NCBI RefSeq assembly: GCF_013753875.1
Contig: NZ_SMDS01000017.1
Coordinates: forward strand, 296,702-360,701
DNA length: 64,000 nt
DNA from: Candidatus Pantoea persica
Lineage (GTDB): Bacteria; Pseudomonadota; Gammaproteobacteria; Enterobacterales; Enterobacteriaceae
Direction: 5' to 3'
Positions 48,164 through 59,102 of this stretch are shown piece after piece. A program made the position numbers and the translations under genes. Below the pieces are notes generated by a model. The model saw only the letters and a list, made by a program, of their open reading frames with translations, was not told the DNA's origin and did not search any database. Numbering within the stretch: position 1 is the first letter of the stretch; every line of letters begins with the position of its first letter.

Positions 48164-48565
48164 ATGACCTGGGAATACGGGCTAATTGGTTTAGTCATTG
48201 GCATTATTGTCGGCGCGGTTGCCATGAGTTTCGGAAACAAAAAACTGCGCGAGCAGCGCAGCATGCAGTACGAGCTGGAGAAGAGCAAAGCAGAGCTGGC
48301 CGACTATCGCGAAGAGTTGACCAACCACTTTGCGCAGAGCGCTGAGCTGCTGGACAACATGGCGCGCGACTACCGCCAGCTCTATCAGCACATGGCGAAG
48401 GGATCGAACGATCTGCTGCCAAATCTGCCGGGCGAGAAAAACCCCTTCACCTATCAGCTGACCGAAGCTGAGGCGGACAACGATCAGGCGCCGGTGCAAA
48501 TCCCGCGCGACTATTCAGAAGGCGCTTCCGGCCTGCTGCATGGCGAACGTGCCGCGCGCGACTAA
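48164..48565 (+). CDS. zapG: ZapG (YhcB) envelope/division protein
   Basis: Single-pass inner-membrane protein linking division and envelope synthesis. 133 residues from MTWEYGLIGLVIGIIVG (membrane helix at the N-terminus), then a coiled coil (KKLREQRSMQYELEKSKAEL) and the conserved C-terminal PRDYSEGASGLL. Start chosen by homology over an ATG four codons upstream. Intact. Confidence 0.95.
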   Translation: MTWEYGLIGLVIGIIVGAVAMSFGNKKLREQRSMQYELEKSKAELADYREELTNHFAQSAELLDNMARDYRQLYQHMAKGSNDLLPNLPGEKNPFTYQLTEAEADNDQAPVQIPRDYSEGASGLLHGERAARD

Positions 48566-48572
48566 TCCTTTT

Positions 48573-48602
48573 AGGGCGCAATCCGTTTGCGCCCTGTTTT
48601 TT
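48573..48602 (+). terminator. zapG terminator
   Basis: Stem AGGGCGCAA (48573-48581) with TTGCGCCCT (48587-48595), loop TCCGT, followed by GTTTTTT. Confidence 0.88.
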
Positions 48603-48673
48603 GCGAACCCAACCTCAAATCAGCTGTCACATACGTTTATTCCCCCACTTTTCTCAGCGAGAGCGTTGTAGCA

Positions 48674-50037
48674 ATGAAAAAACAAGCACGACTGTTAAGC
48701 GCATTAGCCTTGAGTATCAGGATGAGCCTTGCCGCAGCGCCGGCTGCTATAGTGACCTTGCCTGCGCAGGTTCAGGGCCAGCCGTTGCCCAGCCTGGCAC
48801 CGATGCTGGAAAAAGTGTTGCCCGCCGTGGTCAGCGTCCACGTCGAAGGCACGGAAACGGCCAGCCAGACGCAGGAGATTCCCGAGCCGCTGAAGCGTTT
48901 CTTTGGCCAGGGCGGCGATCAGCCGTAGCCGTTTGAAGGATTAGGCTCCGGTGTAATTATCGACGCCGCGAAGGGCTATATCCTCACCAACAACCATGAT
49001 GGTGAACGGCGCGGACAAGATCAGCGTGCAGCTGGGCGACGGCAGCGAATATGACGCGAAGCTGATTGGTCATGACGAGCAGACCGATATCGCCCTGATT
49101 CAGGTTGAAGGCGCGAAGAACCTGACCCAGGTGAAAATCGCCGACGCCTACCAGCTGAAAGTGGGCGATTTCGCCGTAGCCATCGGCAACCTGTTCGGGC
49201 TGGACCAGACCGCGACCTCCGGCATTATTTCTGCGCTGGGACGCAGCGGCCTTAACCTGGAAGGGTTGGAAAACTTTATCCAGACCGACGCCGCCATTAA
49301 CCGCGGCAACTCCGGCGGCGCGCTGTTCAATCTGAACGGCGAGCTGATCGGCATCAACACCACGATTCTGGTCGAGCAGCGGGAACATCGGCATCAGCTT
49401 CGCCATCCCCAGCGACATGGCCATCAACCTGGCGCAGCAGCTGATTAAGTTCAGCGAAGTGAAGCGCGGCTAGCTCGGCATCAAGGGCACCGAGATGACG
49501 GCGGATATCGCCAAAGCGTTCAAGGTCGACGCCCAGCGCGGCGCGTTCGTCTCTGAAGTGCTGCTGCAGTCCGCCGCGCAGAAGGCGGGCATCAAGTCGG
49601 GCGATATCATTACCTCAATCAACGACAAGCCGATCACCGGCTTTGCCGAACTGCACGTCAAGGTGGGTACCACCGCGCCGGGTGAGAAGGTTAAGCTCGG
49701 CCTGCTGCGCGACGGCAAGCCGCTGTCGGTTGAGGTGACACTGGAGCAGAACGCGCAAAGCACCGCCAGCGCGCAGCTGATGTCGACAGCGCTGCAGGGC
49801 GCAATGCTGAGCGATGGCGCGACCAAAACCGGCGACAAGGGCGTTAAGATCGACAGCATAGACAAAGGCACGCCGGCGGAACAGGTCGGTCTGCCAAAAG
49901 ATGATGTGATCGTCGGCGTCAACCGCACGCGCGTCACCAGCCTTGCCGAAATGCGCAAAGTGCTGGAAGGCAAGCCGCCGGTACTGGCGCTGAACGTGGT
50001 GCGCGGCGACGAGTCGATCTACCTGCTGCTGAGTTAA
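48674..50037 (+). pseudogene. degQ: degQ periplasmic protease remnant
   Basis: HtrA-family periplasmic protease. Signal peptide (MKKQARLLSALALSIRMSLA), then LPSLAPMLEKVLPAVVSVHV. TAG at 48926-48928 (D-Q-P-stop-P-F-E-G-L); frameshift near 48990 at the catalytic His (T-N-N-H); the catalytic Ser is readable (NRGNSGGALFNLNGELIGIN) but another frameshift follows near 49370, and TAG 49471-49473 (K-R-G-stop-L-G-I-K). The two PDZ domains are open from 49495 to the end (SGDIITSINDKPITGF; KDDVIVGVNRTRV). Four lesions. Confidence 0.95.
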
Positions 50038-50128
50038 TCCCGCTATCAGGCTAACAACACAAGCGCGTGTCTGTTCGCCTTTCTCATGCTATTCTGCCCT
50101 GCGATCTATCCTGGCGTGAGTTAACACC

Positions 50129-50255
50129 ATGTTTCTTAAACTTTTGCGTTTAGTGGTGTTGGGCCTGATCGTCGCGGGCATCCTGCTTGCCACACTGCCC
50201 GCACTGCGTATGGGCACCAGCAGCGCCTTTCTCGACCGTGACGACAGCCCTGACA
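50129..50255 (+). pseudogene. degS: degS 5' stub
   Basis: Only about 42 codons of degS remain. DegS is the inner-membrane protease that starts the sigma-E envelope stress cascade. The membrane anchor is readable (MFLKLLRLVVLGLIVAGILL) up to FLDRDDSP, then homology ends and a dispersed-repeat sequence begins; the next gene, epmA, belongs to a different chromosomal region in E. coli. The catalytic and PDZ parts are absent from the window. Position after degQ is the normal one. Confidence 0.88.
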
Positions 50256-50263
50256 CGCATTGC

Positions 50264-50307
50264 GCGGGACGAGCGCGCATAGATGCCTTGAGCGACTTTG
50301 CGATCGG
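50264..50307. repeat. Dispersed repeat relative at rearrangement junction
   Basis: 44 bases alignable to 8714-8756 (inside the palindromic element upstream of fepC): both begin GCGGG-CGAGCG and share the exact 17-mer AGCGACTTTGCGATCGG. It lies between the degS stub and epmA, where gene order switches between two regions that are distant in E. coli. Confidence 0.7.
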
Positions 50308-50360
50308 TTCCCGATATTGGCGCATCGCCCCCTCCAGAAGAAAGCGTAACGCTGTCTTGT

Positions 50361-51338
50361 TCAGCAGCGATCCACCGGGAAGGCTATCACCTCGCTTAGC
50401 GAATCCGCCTTCAGCACCAGCATAATCAAGCGATCCACGCCCAGCGCCACTCCGGAACAGGCGGGCATGCCGTGCGCCAGCGCGTCCAGCAGATAGGTAT
50501 CGACCGGATGCTGCGGCAGCCCACGCGCCGCGCGGCGACGATTGTCCTGCTCGAAACGCTGACGCTGCTCGCGGCTGTCGGTCAGCTCGCGGAAGCCGTT
50601 CGCCAGCTCCACACCTTTGTAATAGACCTCGAAACGCTCCGCTACGCGGTGATCTTCCGTGCTGATTTCGGCCAGCGCTGCCTGGCTGGCGGGAAAGTGA
50701 TAAATGAAGGTCGGCTTATCGATGCCAATCTTCGGTTCCACCCCCAGCATAAACAGCCGCATCAGCAGCGTATCGCGATCCTCTTCGCGGCTCGCCAGTT
50801 CGCCCTCGCCCAGCTTTTCCGCCGCCTCACGCAGCTGCGCGTTATCCGCCGACAGAGGGTCGAGATCCAGATGACGGATAAACGCCTGCTGGTAAGAGAG
50901 CGACTCGGCGCTGTCGCACTCCAGCACCTGTAGCAGCAGATCGTCCACTTCGTTCATCAGGCGGTACATATCGTAGTGCGGGCGATACCACTCCAGCATG
51001 GTGAATTCAGGGTTGTGGTGACGGCCCGCCTCTTCGTTGCGGAAACAGCGCCCCATCTGATAGATCGGCCCGCCGCCCGCCGCCAGCAGGCGCTTCATAT
51101 GATATTCCGGGCTGGTCATCAGCCAGAGATCGCGCCCCTGCGTCGCGCCGGGCCCGACAAAGCGCGTCTGAAAAGGCACCAGATGAACATCGGTCACGGT
51201 CGCCTGGCTCATGGCCGGGGTATCCACCTCCAGCACGCCGCGATCGGCAAAGAAACGTCGAATTTCCGCAAGGATTGCCGCACGTTTCAACAAATTTGCG
51301 ACAGGTGCGCTCGGCTGCCAGTTTGCCGTTTCGCTCAT
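50361..51338 (-). CDS. epmA: EpmA EF-P lysyltransferase
   Basis: Lysyl-tRNA-synthetase paralogue that attaches beta-lysine to EF-P. 325 residues, E. coli length, from [20 protein letters not shown]; the frame is open upstream but this is the family start. Class II motifs: [47 protein letters not shown]. With efp and epmB nearby, the EF-P modification set encoded here is whole (epmC not in window). Intact. Confidence 0.97.
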   Translation of the reverse strand: MSETANWQPSAPVANLLKRAAILAEIRRFFADRGVLEVDTPAMSQATVTDVHLVPFQTRFVGPGATQGRDLWLMTSPEYHMKRLLAAGGGPIYQMGRCFRNEEAGRHHNPEFTMLEWYRPHYDMYRLMNEVDDLLLQVLECDSAESLSYQQAFIRHLDLDPLSADNAQLREAAEKLGEGELASREEDRDTLLMRLFMLGVEPKIGIDKPTFIYHFPASQAALAEISTEDHRVAERFEVYYKGVELANGFRELTDSREQRQRFEQDNRRRAARGLPQHPVDTYLLDALAHGMPACSGVALGVDRLIMLVLKADSLSEVIAFPVDRC

Positions 51339-51479
51339 GGTGATATACTCCTTATACAAATAAGGGGGAAAGTCTACCTGCAATATTGTCGGCAAACAAT
51401 CGGCCAGCTGGCGGCGGGGAAAAATCGTAGCGGCAACTATACTTATCGAGTTCAACAACAAAGGAGTCCTTTAGTCCCC

Positions 51480-51927
51480 ATGGAAAACCTTTATCGCCGG
51501 CCTCGGCTCCATGCTGTCGGTCGCCTGCTCCACCACGCCGCCGAAGAACGTGACCGTGGTCAAAGGGTTCGACAGCCAGCGCTATCTGGGCACCTGATAT
51601 GAGATCGCGCATCTCGACCACCGCTTTAAACGCGGGCTAGAGCAAGTGACGGCCACCTACAGCCTGCGCGAGGATAGCGACCTGAAGGTGATTAACCGCG
51701 GCTATAAGCCGCAGAAGCAGAAATGGCAGGAGAGCGTTGGCAAGGCTTACTTTATACCGGCGACCCGCAGCGCACCGCGCTGAAAGTCTTGCGGCCCTAA
51801 TCGCCACTACATGTTGATCCTGTCGCGCACGCCGCAGCCGGATGAAGGGGTGAAGCAAAAGCTGGTGAACCAAGCACGACAGGCTGGTTTTCCGGTGGAT
51901 GAGCTGATCTGGGTAAAACAGAAATAA
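51480..51927 (+). pseudogene. blc: blc lipocalin remnant
   Basis: Outer-membrane lipoprotein lipocalin. The signal and lipobox are in one frame (FIAGLGSMLSVACSTTPPKN), offset by a base from the only ATG (51480). TGA at 51595-51597 replaces the Trp of the lipocalin motif G-T-W-Y-E-I. Then HRFKRGLEQVTATYSLRED is readable, with a further shift near 51750 and a deletion before ILSRTPQPDEGVKQKL. The usual neighbour sugE is absent, and ampC and frdABCD do not separate it from epmA as in E. coli. Confidence 0.9.
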
Positions 51928-51960
51928 CCGGTACGAAAGGCTTGTACCGGCTTGATGAGC

Positions 51961-52095
51961 TTACTGCGCAGTACGCTGAATGGCCTGGCCGCCTGCTTCT
52001 ACGTCCTCACCCACGCCGCGCGTGGTGTTAAAGGCGGACAGCAGAGAGGAGAGCACTAACACTGAGAAAATCGTAACAATACTTTTCTTTAACAT
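51961..52095 (-). CDS. ecnB: Entericidin B-like peptide, lipobox Cys lost
   Basis: 44-residue entericidin-family peptide. It starts [20 protein letters not shown], with a signal-like hydrophobic N-terminus, and continues [15 protein letters not shown], as in EcnB. The lipobox reads L-L-S-A-F instead of L-T-A-C: the lipid-accepting Cys is Phe (TTT), so lipidation should fail. EcnB is a bacteriolytic lipoprotein toxin; this copy is open but probably inactive. Lies between dead blc and dead ecnA, on the strand of efp. Confidence 0.85.
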   Translation of the reverse strand: MLKKSIVTIFSVLVLSSLLSAFNTTRGVGEDVEAGGQAIQRTAQ

Positions 52096-52198
52096 GGCAA
52101 TGTCCTTTTTGTGGTTGCAGTTAAATACAACTTTTTAAGCACAGACTGCTTATGGCTGAACGTAGGGAATGCAACTGAAAAAAGGTTATCGGCCGGAA

Positions 52199-52340
52199 CT
52201 ATTTATTAGCCGTGCGCGAGAAGATGGCGCCGCCGAGGTGGGAAACATCTTCTTCGCCAAAGCCGTGAAAGGTATTGCAGGCGCTGAGCGCAGAACAGGC
52301 CAGCAGCACCAGCGTAAAAAGTTTCAGCTGTTTTTTTCAT
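52199..52340 (-). pseudogene. ecnA: ecnA entericidin A, frameshifted in A tract
   Basis: Entericidin A, the antidote lipopeptide. ATG 52340 is followed by seven A; one extra A shifts the frame after M-K-K. In the other frame the peptide is clear: QLKLFTLVLLACSALSAC with an intact lipobox Cys, then N-T-F-H-G-F-G-E-E-D-V-S-H-L-G-G and TAG at 52199. A homopolymer slip is the only disabling lesion, so low-level expression by slippage is conceivable. Confidence 0.82.
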
Positions 52341-52360
52341 TCTTCCAGACTCACACAAGA

Positions 52361-52387
52361 AAAAGGCGCATCCCGGGGATGCGCCTT
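52361..52387 (-). terminator. efp terminator
   Basis: Stem AAGGCGCAT (52363-52371) with ATGCGCCTT (52379-52387); on the minus strand followed by a T run. Six bases past the efp stop. Confidence 0.88.
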
Positions 52388-52392
52388 CGCAC

Positions 52393-52959
52393 TTATTTTA
52401 CGCGTGACACGTATTCGCCAGAGCGCGTATCGACTTTTACCACTTCACCGATCTGCACGAACAGTGGCACTTTCACCACTGCGCCGGTCGCCAGGGTGGC
52501 AGGCTTGCCGCCGGTGCCTGCGGTGTCGCCTTTCAGACCTGGATCGGTTTCGATGACTTCAGATTCGATAAAGTTCGGCGCCTGCACGGCGATGGCTTTG
52601 TTGTTCCACAGAGTCACGATACACTCCGCGTTGTCCTGCAGCCATTTCTGCACGTCTTCCAGCACTTTCGCTTCAACCTGATACTGCTCGAAGGTTTCCG
52701 GGTGCATGAAGTAGAAGAAGTCGCCGTCGTTGTAAGAGTACTGCAGCGTCATATCAACAACGTCCGCGCCTTTAGCCGAGTCGGTAGACTTAAAGGTTTT
52801 CTCCACGCGGGTGCCGGTCAGCAGACGGCGCATTTTTACGCGCGCGAACGCCTGACCTTTACCTGGCTTAACGAACTCGCTGGATTCGATGGCATAGGGC
52901 TCGCCTTCGAACATGATTTTAAGACCGGAACGAAAATCGTTGCTAAGATAAGTCGCCAT
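52393..52959 (-). CDS. efp: Elongation factor P
   Basis: Relieves ribosome stalling at polyproline stretches. 188 residues, E. coli length. Modified Lys34 is in [14 protein letters not shown]-terminal domain [20 protein letters not shown] is complete. Start [20 protein letters not shown]. Divergent from epmB, as in E. coli. Intact. Confidence 0.98.
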   Translation of the reverse strand: MATYLSNDFRSGLKIMFEGEPYAIESSEFVKPGKGQAFARVKMRRLLTGTRVEKTFKSTDSAKGADVVDMTLQYSYNDGDFFYFMHPETFEQYQVEAKVLEDVQKWLQDNAECIVTLWNNKAIAVQAPNFIESEVIETDPGLKGDTAGTGGKPATLATGAVVKVPLFVQIGEVVKVDTRSGEYVSRVK

Positions 52960-52999
52960 AAAGGCCCTCTGTAAATATCGAACTGGTAATAGCCAAAAA

Positions 53000-54028
53000 A
53001 TGGCACATATTGTAACCCTAAAAACCCCTTCCAGAGAAGATTGGTTGCAGCAACTTGCTGATGTTGTCACCGAACCTGATGAATTACTCCAACTTTTAGC
53101 CCTGAATCGGCATGCGGAACTGGCCGCAGGAAGCGATGCGCTGCGGCTTTTCGCGCTGCGTGTGCCGCGCGCCTTTATCGCCCGCATGAAACCGGGCGAT
53201 GCGCAGGACCCGCTGCTGCTGCAGGTGCTGACCCAGGGCCAGGAGTTTGTTCAGGCGCCCGGTTACAGCACCGACCCGCTTGACGAGCAGAGCAGCGTGA
53301 TGCCGGGCCTGCTGCACAAGTACCGAAACCGCGCGCTGCTGCTGGTGAAGGGCGGCTGCGCGGTGAACTGCCGCTACTGCTTACGCCGCCATTTTCCCTA
53401 TCAGGAAAACCCCGGCAATAAGCGCAGCTGGCAGACGGCCATCGACTATATCGCCGCCCACCCCGAGCTGGATGAGATTATCTTTTCCGGCGGCGACCCG
53501 CTGATGGCGAAAGATCAGGAGCTGGCGTGGCTGATTGACGCGCTGGCGCAGATCCCGCACCTGAAGCGACTGCGCATTCACAGCCGCCTGCCGGTGGTGA
53601 TCCCGGCGCGCATTACCGACAGCCTGTGTCAGATCCTTGCCGAAACGCGCCTGCAGGTACTGATGGTGACGCATATCAACCATGCGCAGGAGATCAACGC
53701 GGCGTTGCAGGAGGCCATGCAGCAGCTGAAGCGCGCCGGCGTAACGCTGCTTAACCAGAGCGTGCTGCTGCGCGGCGTCAACGATAACGCCGCGACACTG
53801 GCCGCCCTCAGCAACGCGCTGTTCGACGCCGGCATTCTGCCCTACTACCTGCACATGCTGGATAAGGTGCAGGGCGCGGCGCACTTCTTCGTCTCCGACG
53901 ACGAGGCGCGCGCGCTGGTGCGCGAGCTGCTGACGCAGGTATCCGGCTATATGGTGCCGAAGCTGGCGCGGGAGATCGGCGGCGAGCCGAGCAAAACGCC
54001 GCTCGACCTGCAGCTGCGGCAGGAATAA
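53000..54028 (+). CDS. epmB: EpmB lysine 2,3-aminomutase
   Basis: Radical-SAM enzyme that makes beta-lysine for EF-P modification. 342 residues, E. coli length. Cluster-binding CxxxCxxC in [21 protein letters not shown] region [13 protein letters not shown] and [16 protein letters not shown]. Intact. Forms, with EpmA and EF-P here, a coherent set. Confidence 0.97.
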   Translation: MAHIVTLKTPSREDWLQQLADVVTEPDELLQLLALNRHAELAAGSDALRLFALRVPRAFIARMKPGDAQDPLLLQVLTQGQEFVQAPGYSTDPLDEQSSVMPGLLHKYRNRALLLVKGGCAVNCRYCLRRHFPYQENPGNKRSWQTAIDYIAAHPELDEIIFSGGDPLMAKDQELAWLIDALAQIPHLKRLRIHSRLPVVIPARITDSLCQILAETRLQVLMVTHINHAQEINAALQEAMQQLKRAGVTLLNQSVLLRGVNDNAATLAALSNALFDAGILPYYLHMLDKVQGAAHFFVSDDEARALVRELLTQVSGYMVPKLAREIGGEPSKTPLDLQLRQE

Positions 54029-54030
54029 AA

Positions 54031-54053
54031 ACGGCCGGTATCAAACCGGCCGT
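54031..54053 (-). terminator. Hairpin between epmB and yjeI
   Basis: Stem ACGGCCGGT / ACCGGCCGT with a five-base loop; on the minus strand it is followed by TTTTTA, so it suits yjeI best. Confidence 0.7.
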
Positions 54054-54083
54054 CAGGCGTAGCAATGTGGATCGGCGCGCCGA

Positions 54084-54436
54084 TCAGGCTTTATTCGGAC
54101 AATTATACACCTGGCCGTTCATTTTGCTGTCCAGCGGCGCGAAAGCGGACCACAGATTTTACGTCGGGCTGGTAACGCCGTAAATCACGTTGCCGCCCAT
54201 CTCCGCCGTGCGGTTGCGCAGGTCGTTGGCCGCGCCGCGTAGCGAGCTGCCTTCGCCGCCGGAGCTGCTCAGCCAGTTGCTCGTGAGCCGGTGACGTTGC
54301 CCAGAAGCTGACAGTCGCTGCCTGGCTGTTGGTCGGTAAAGGTGACACGTTCGCCGCCAGCGCTCAGTTGATGAGAGCTGCTGCAGCCCGCCAGTAAAGT
54401 ACCGACCGCCAGGCCGAGCAAGAGGTCAATCCGCAT
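54084..54436 (-). pseudogene. yjeI: yjeI lipoprotein remnant
   Basis: Small outer-membrane lipoprotein of unknown function (DUF4156 family). Start MRIDLLLGLAVGTLLAGC with lipobox L-A-G-C, then VTFTDQQPGSDCQLLGNVTG. A frameshift near 54288 precedes SSLRGAANDLRNRTAEMGGN and VIYGVTSP; TAA at 54161-54159 (S-P-T-stop-N-L-W) interrupts before the conserved end GQVYNCPN. Two lesions. Confidence 0.88.
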
Positions 54437-54572
54437 TGTAATACTCATTTATTATCATCAGTGTTGGGCGGCAGCGTAGCAGAAAAACAGTTGTTTTTTC
54501 TGCACATTCATTGCCCTGGCCTACAAAGCCGAACTATTGCGTTCTTACTTATACCCTTTTCCCCTGCAAAAG

Positions 54573-54606
54573 AAAAACCCCCGACCGGAAACGGCCGAGG
54601 GTTTTT
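54573..54606 (-). terminator. groEL terminator
   Basis: Imperfect stem AAAAACCCCCGACCGG / CGGCCGAGGGTTTTT with two mismatches; T-run on the minus strand. 24 bases past the groEL stop. Confidence 0.75.
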
Positions 54607-54629
54607 AGATGACGCAAGGGTCAGGGCAA

Positions 54630-56285
<1,656 letters not shown>

Positions 56286-56319
56286 TTAAATTCGTTTCGT
56301 TCAATGAATTACGCATAAC

Positions 56320-56613
56320 TCAGGCTTCAACAATCGCCAGGATATCGCTTTCAGAGATGATCAGTACTTCTTCGTTATCGACCTTCTCAGTTTTTGCGCC
56401 GTAACCTTCGCTAAAGATCACCAGATCGCCAACCTTCACGTCCAGCGGCTTCACGTCGCCGTTTTCCAGGATGCGACCATTGCCCACGGCCAGCACTTCG
56501 CCACGGGTCGATTTGCCTGCTGCAGAGCCGGTCAGAACGATGCCGCAAGCAGATTTAGCTTCAACTTCTTTACGCTTGACGATAACGCGATCGTACAACG
56601 GACGAATTTTCAT
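56320..56613 (-). CDS. groS: Co-chaperonin GroES
   Basis: 97 residues from [20 protein letters not shown]; the mobile loop reads [10 protein letters not shown], with Cys for the Gly of E. coli (G-G-I-V-L), a change next to the GroEL-binding tip. Rest conserved ([30 protein letters not shown]). The longer upstream frame is ignored. AAAGGAG precedes the start. Confidence 0.97.
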   Translation of the reverse strand: MKIRPLYDRVIVKRKEVEAKSACGIVLTGSAAGKSTRGEVLAVGNGRILENGDVKPLDVKVGDLVIFSEGYGAKTEKVDNEEVLIISESDILAIVEA

Positions 56614-56695
56614 TAGATAGCTCTCCTTTGAGAAGTCCAATCATTCATTTTGGGTTGAACGCCGGGCTGCAGGGCTTCCGGCTCATGGTGTAAGA

Positions 56696-56723
56696 GATGT
56701 GGTCAGCTAAAATGGCTTTCAAG
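56696..56723 (-). promoter_or_regulatory. Sigma-32 promoter of groESL
   Basis: On the minus strand CTTGAAA (56723-56717), 14-base spacer, then CCACATC (56702-56696): close to the heat-shock consensus CTTGAAA-N13/14-CCCATNT. About 80 bases upstream of groES. Confidence 0.75.
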
Positions 56724-56845
56724 GGCAAAAAGATAAATTTTTTATTTGCCTTTGATGAGTGGCGATTTTTTGCGCGAATGGCGCGTGCTTCGCGCCGCGC
56801 ATAAAAAAGCGTGACGGTGAGGTCACGCTTTTCAGCTATCCGGGC

Positions 56846-57304
56846 TTAACGATCGTGGTGGTCGTCATACCCGATGCGGTCGTTCTCTTTGCGCTCGAAC
56901 TCGCCGTCCACGGTAACGCTACTGTCTGGCCCCGCGCCCGGCCCGCGCCAGACGCGCAGATGGGGCATCAGCTTCAGCGTCAGGTGCTTCTGCACCGACG
57001 GCAGCAGCAGCAGCAGGCCGAGGAAGTCGGTGAAAAAACCGGGCAGCAGCAGGAGGAAGCCGGCGATGATCAGCGACACGCTTTTGAGCATCTCGGCGGC
57101 CGGGCTCTCGTTGCGCGCCAGCTTCTCCTGCATCAGCATAAAGTTTTTCATTCCCTGATTTTTCACCAGCGACACGCCAAGCGCCGAGGTGAAGATCACC
57201 AGCAGCATGGTCATCAGCACGCCCAGCGCTTGAGCCACCTGAATAAACAGGGTGATCTCAATCCAGGCGAGCACAAAAATAATGATTAACGGTAACCAGC
57301 GCAC
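56846..57304 (-). CDS. fxsA: FxsA membrane protein
   Basis: Inner-membrane protein known to relieve F-exclusion of phage T7 when overexpressed. 152 residues (E. coli 158): helices IIFVLAWIEITLFIQVAQAL and LIIAGFLLLLPGFFTDFLGL, cytoplasmic tail shorter than in E. coli. Intact. yjeH, near this place in E. coli, is absent. Confidence 0.93.
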   Translation of the reverse strand: MRWLPLIIIFVLAWIEITLFIQVAQALGVLMTMLLVIFTSALGVSLVKNQGMKNFMLMQEKLARNESPAAEMLKSVSLIIAGFLLLLPGFFTDFLGLLLLLPSVQKHLTLKLMPHLRVWRGPGAGPDSSVTVDGEFERKENDRIGYDDHHDR

Positions 57305-57650
57305 CGTATTCTCCTTTTGGTCAGGCCGCCTCGCGTCGGCGCGAGCGGCAAAAAAGCCATTTTAAGCGGCATAGCAGTGAGATAGGCGTGGTCAGCGGCG
57401 AATTCAACCGATGTTTTCAAATATTTACAGTAGGGTTAAATTCGTGCGCGATATCACATATCGTCGCGAAGGCCTCGACAATTGGGGCGCGCAAACGGAT
57501 CCCCTCTCACGCTTCTGCCCGAGGGCGGCATATGATCGTGCTCACCAGACGTCAGGCAGTTACACTGTCGGCTCCGGCTTTCCACGAGCAACAAACACAT
57601 CCCCTGTGATGGACAGCGCCAGCGCAAGCGGCAATAACAAGAAGGTTACC
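57305..57650. other. fxsA-aspA intergenic, possible CRP site
   Basis: 346 bases with no credible gene; a 73-codon frame at 57388 has no family features. CGTGCGCGATATCACA at 57444-57459 resembles a CRP half-site pair (TGTGA-N6-TCACA) with a good right half only; aspA in E. coli is under CRP and FNR control. Weak evidence. Confidence 0.35.
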
Positions 57651-58994
57651 ATGGAGAACAACATTCGTATCGAAGAAGACCTGCTAGGCATGCGTGAAGT
57701 CCCCGCCGATGCCTACTACGGCGTTCATACTCTGCGTGCGATTGAAAATTTCCGTATCAGCAACAGTAAAATCAGCGACATTCCCGAATTTGTGCGCGGC
57801 ATGGTGATGGTGAAAAAGGCCGCCGCGCTCGCCAACAAAGAGCTGCAGACCATTCCGCGCAACATCGCCAACGCGATTATTCAGGCCTGCGACGAGGTGC
57901 TGAACAACGGCAAGTGCATGGATCAGTTCCCGGTCGACGTCTATCAGGGCAGCGCGGGCACTTCGGTCAAGATGAACACCGACGAAGTGCTGGTCAATAT
58001 CGGGATGGAGCTGATGGGCCACCAGAAGGGCGACTATCAGTTCCTCAACCCCGACGATCACGTCAACAAGTGCCAGTCCACCAACGACGCCTACCCCACC
58101 GGCTTTCGCATCGCGGTCTACAGCTCGATCCTGACGCTGCTGGACGCCATTAACGCGCAGGGCGAAGGCTTCGAGCGCAAGGCGGTGGAGTTCGAAACCA
58201 TCCTGAAAATGGGCCGCACCCAGCTGCAGGACGCGGTGCCGATGATGCTGGGCCAGGAGTTTCACGCCTTCCACGTGCTGCTTAACGAAGAGACGCGCAG
58301 CATTCTGCGCACCGCCGAGGTGAGCAAGCTACCGGTAGTGCCAGCGGAAGATCTGATCGAAGCTACCTCCGACTGCGGCGCCTACGTGATGGTGCACTCC
58401 TCGCTGAAGCGCCTGGTGGTGAAGCTGTCGAAAATCTGCAACGACCTGCGCCTGCTCTCTTCCGGTCCGCGCGCCGGCCTGAACGAGATCAACCTGCCGG
58501 AACTGCAGGCGGGTTCCTCAATCATGCCGGCCAAGGTCAACCCGGTGGTGCCGGAAGTGGTGAACCAGGTCTGCTTCAAGGTAATCGGCAACGATACGAC
58601 GCTGACCATGGCGGCGGAAGCGGGCCAGCTGCAGCTTAACGTGATGGAGCCGGTGATCGGCTAGGCGCTGTTCGAGTCGATCAGCATTCTGACCAACACC
58701 TTCTACAACCTGCTGGACAAGTGCGTCGAGGGCATTACCGCCAACAAAGCGGTGTGAGAGGCCTACGTCTTCAACTCCATCGGCATCGTCACCTACCTCA
58801 CCCCCTATATCGGCCACCACAATAATAGTGATATCGTCGGAAAAATCTGCGCGGAAACCGGCAAGAGCATGCGCGAAGTGGTGCTGGAGCGCGGCCTACT
58901 GACCGAGAGCGAGCTGGACGACATCTTCTCGGTGCAGAACCTAATGTACCCGGTCTACAAGGCCAGACGCTATACTGACGAAAGCGAACAGTAA
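57651..58994 (+). pseudogene. aspA: aspA aspartate ammonia-lyase remnant
   Basis: Aspartase (aspartate to fumarate and ammonia). AAGGTTACC upstream of ATG 57651. The frame is kept from start to TAA 58994, but with an in-frame loss of about 30 codons after I-L-R-T-A-E-V (the stretch L-L-E-V-N-L-G-A-T-A-I-G-T-G), TAG at 58662-58664 replacing Gln (E-P-V-I-G-Q-A) and TGA 58755-58757 replacing Cys (N-K-x-V-C-E). The signature [14 protein letters not shown] with the catalytic Ser loop is intact. The deletion removes substrate-site residues, so it is dead. Confidence 0.93.
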
Positions 58995-59102
58995 GTCGAT
59001 TGAGACGATGGACGATGAGCGAAAAGGCGTGCCGCGATCAACCCGACGCGCCTTTTTATTTGCTACATATCCCGCTCTTTTTTCACTGTGATGAGGTGAC
59101 AA

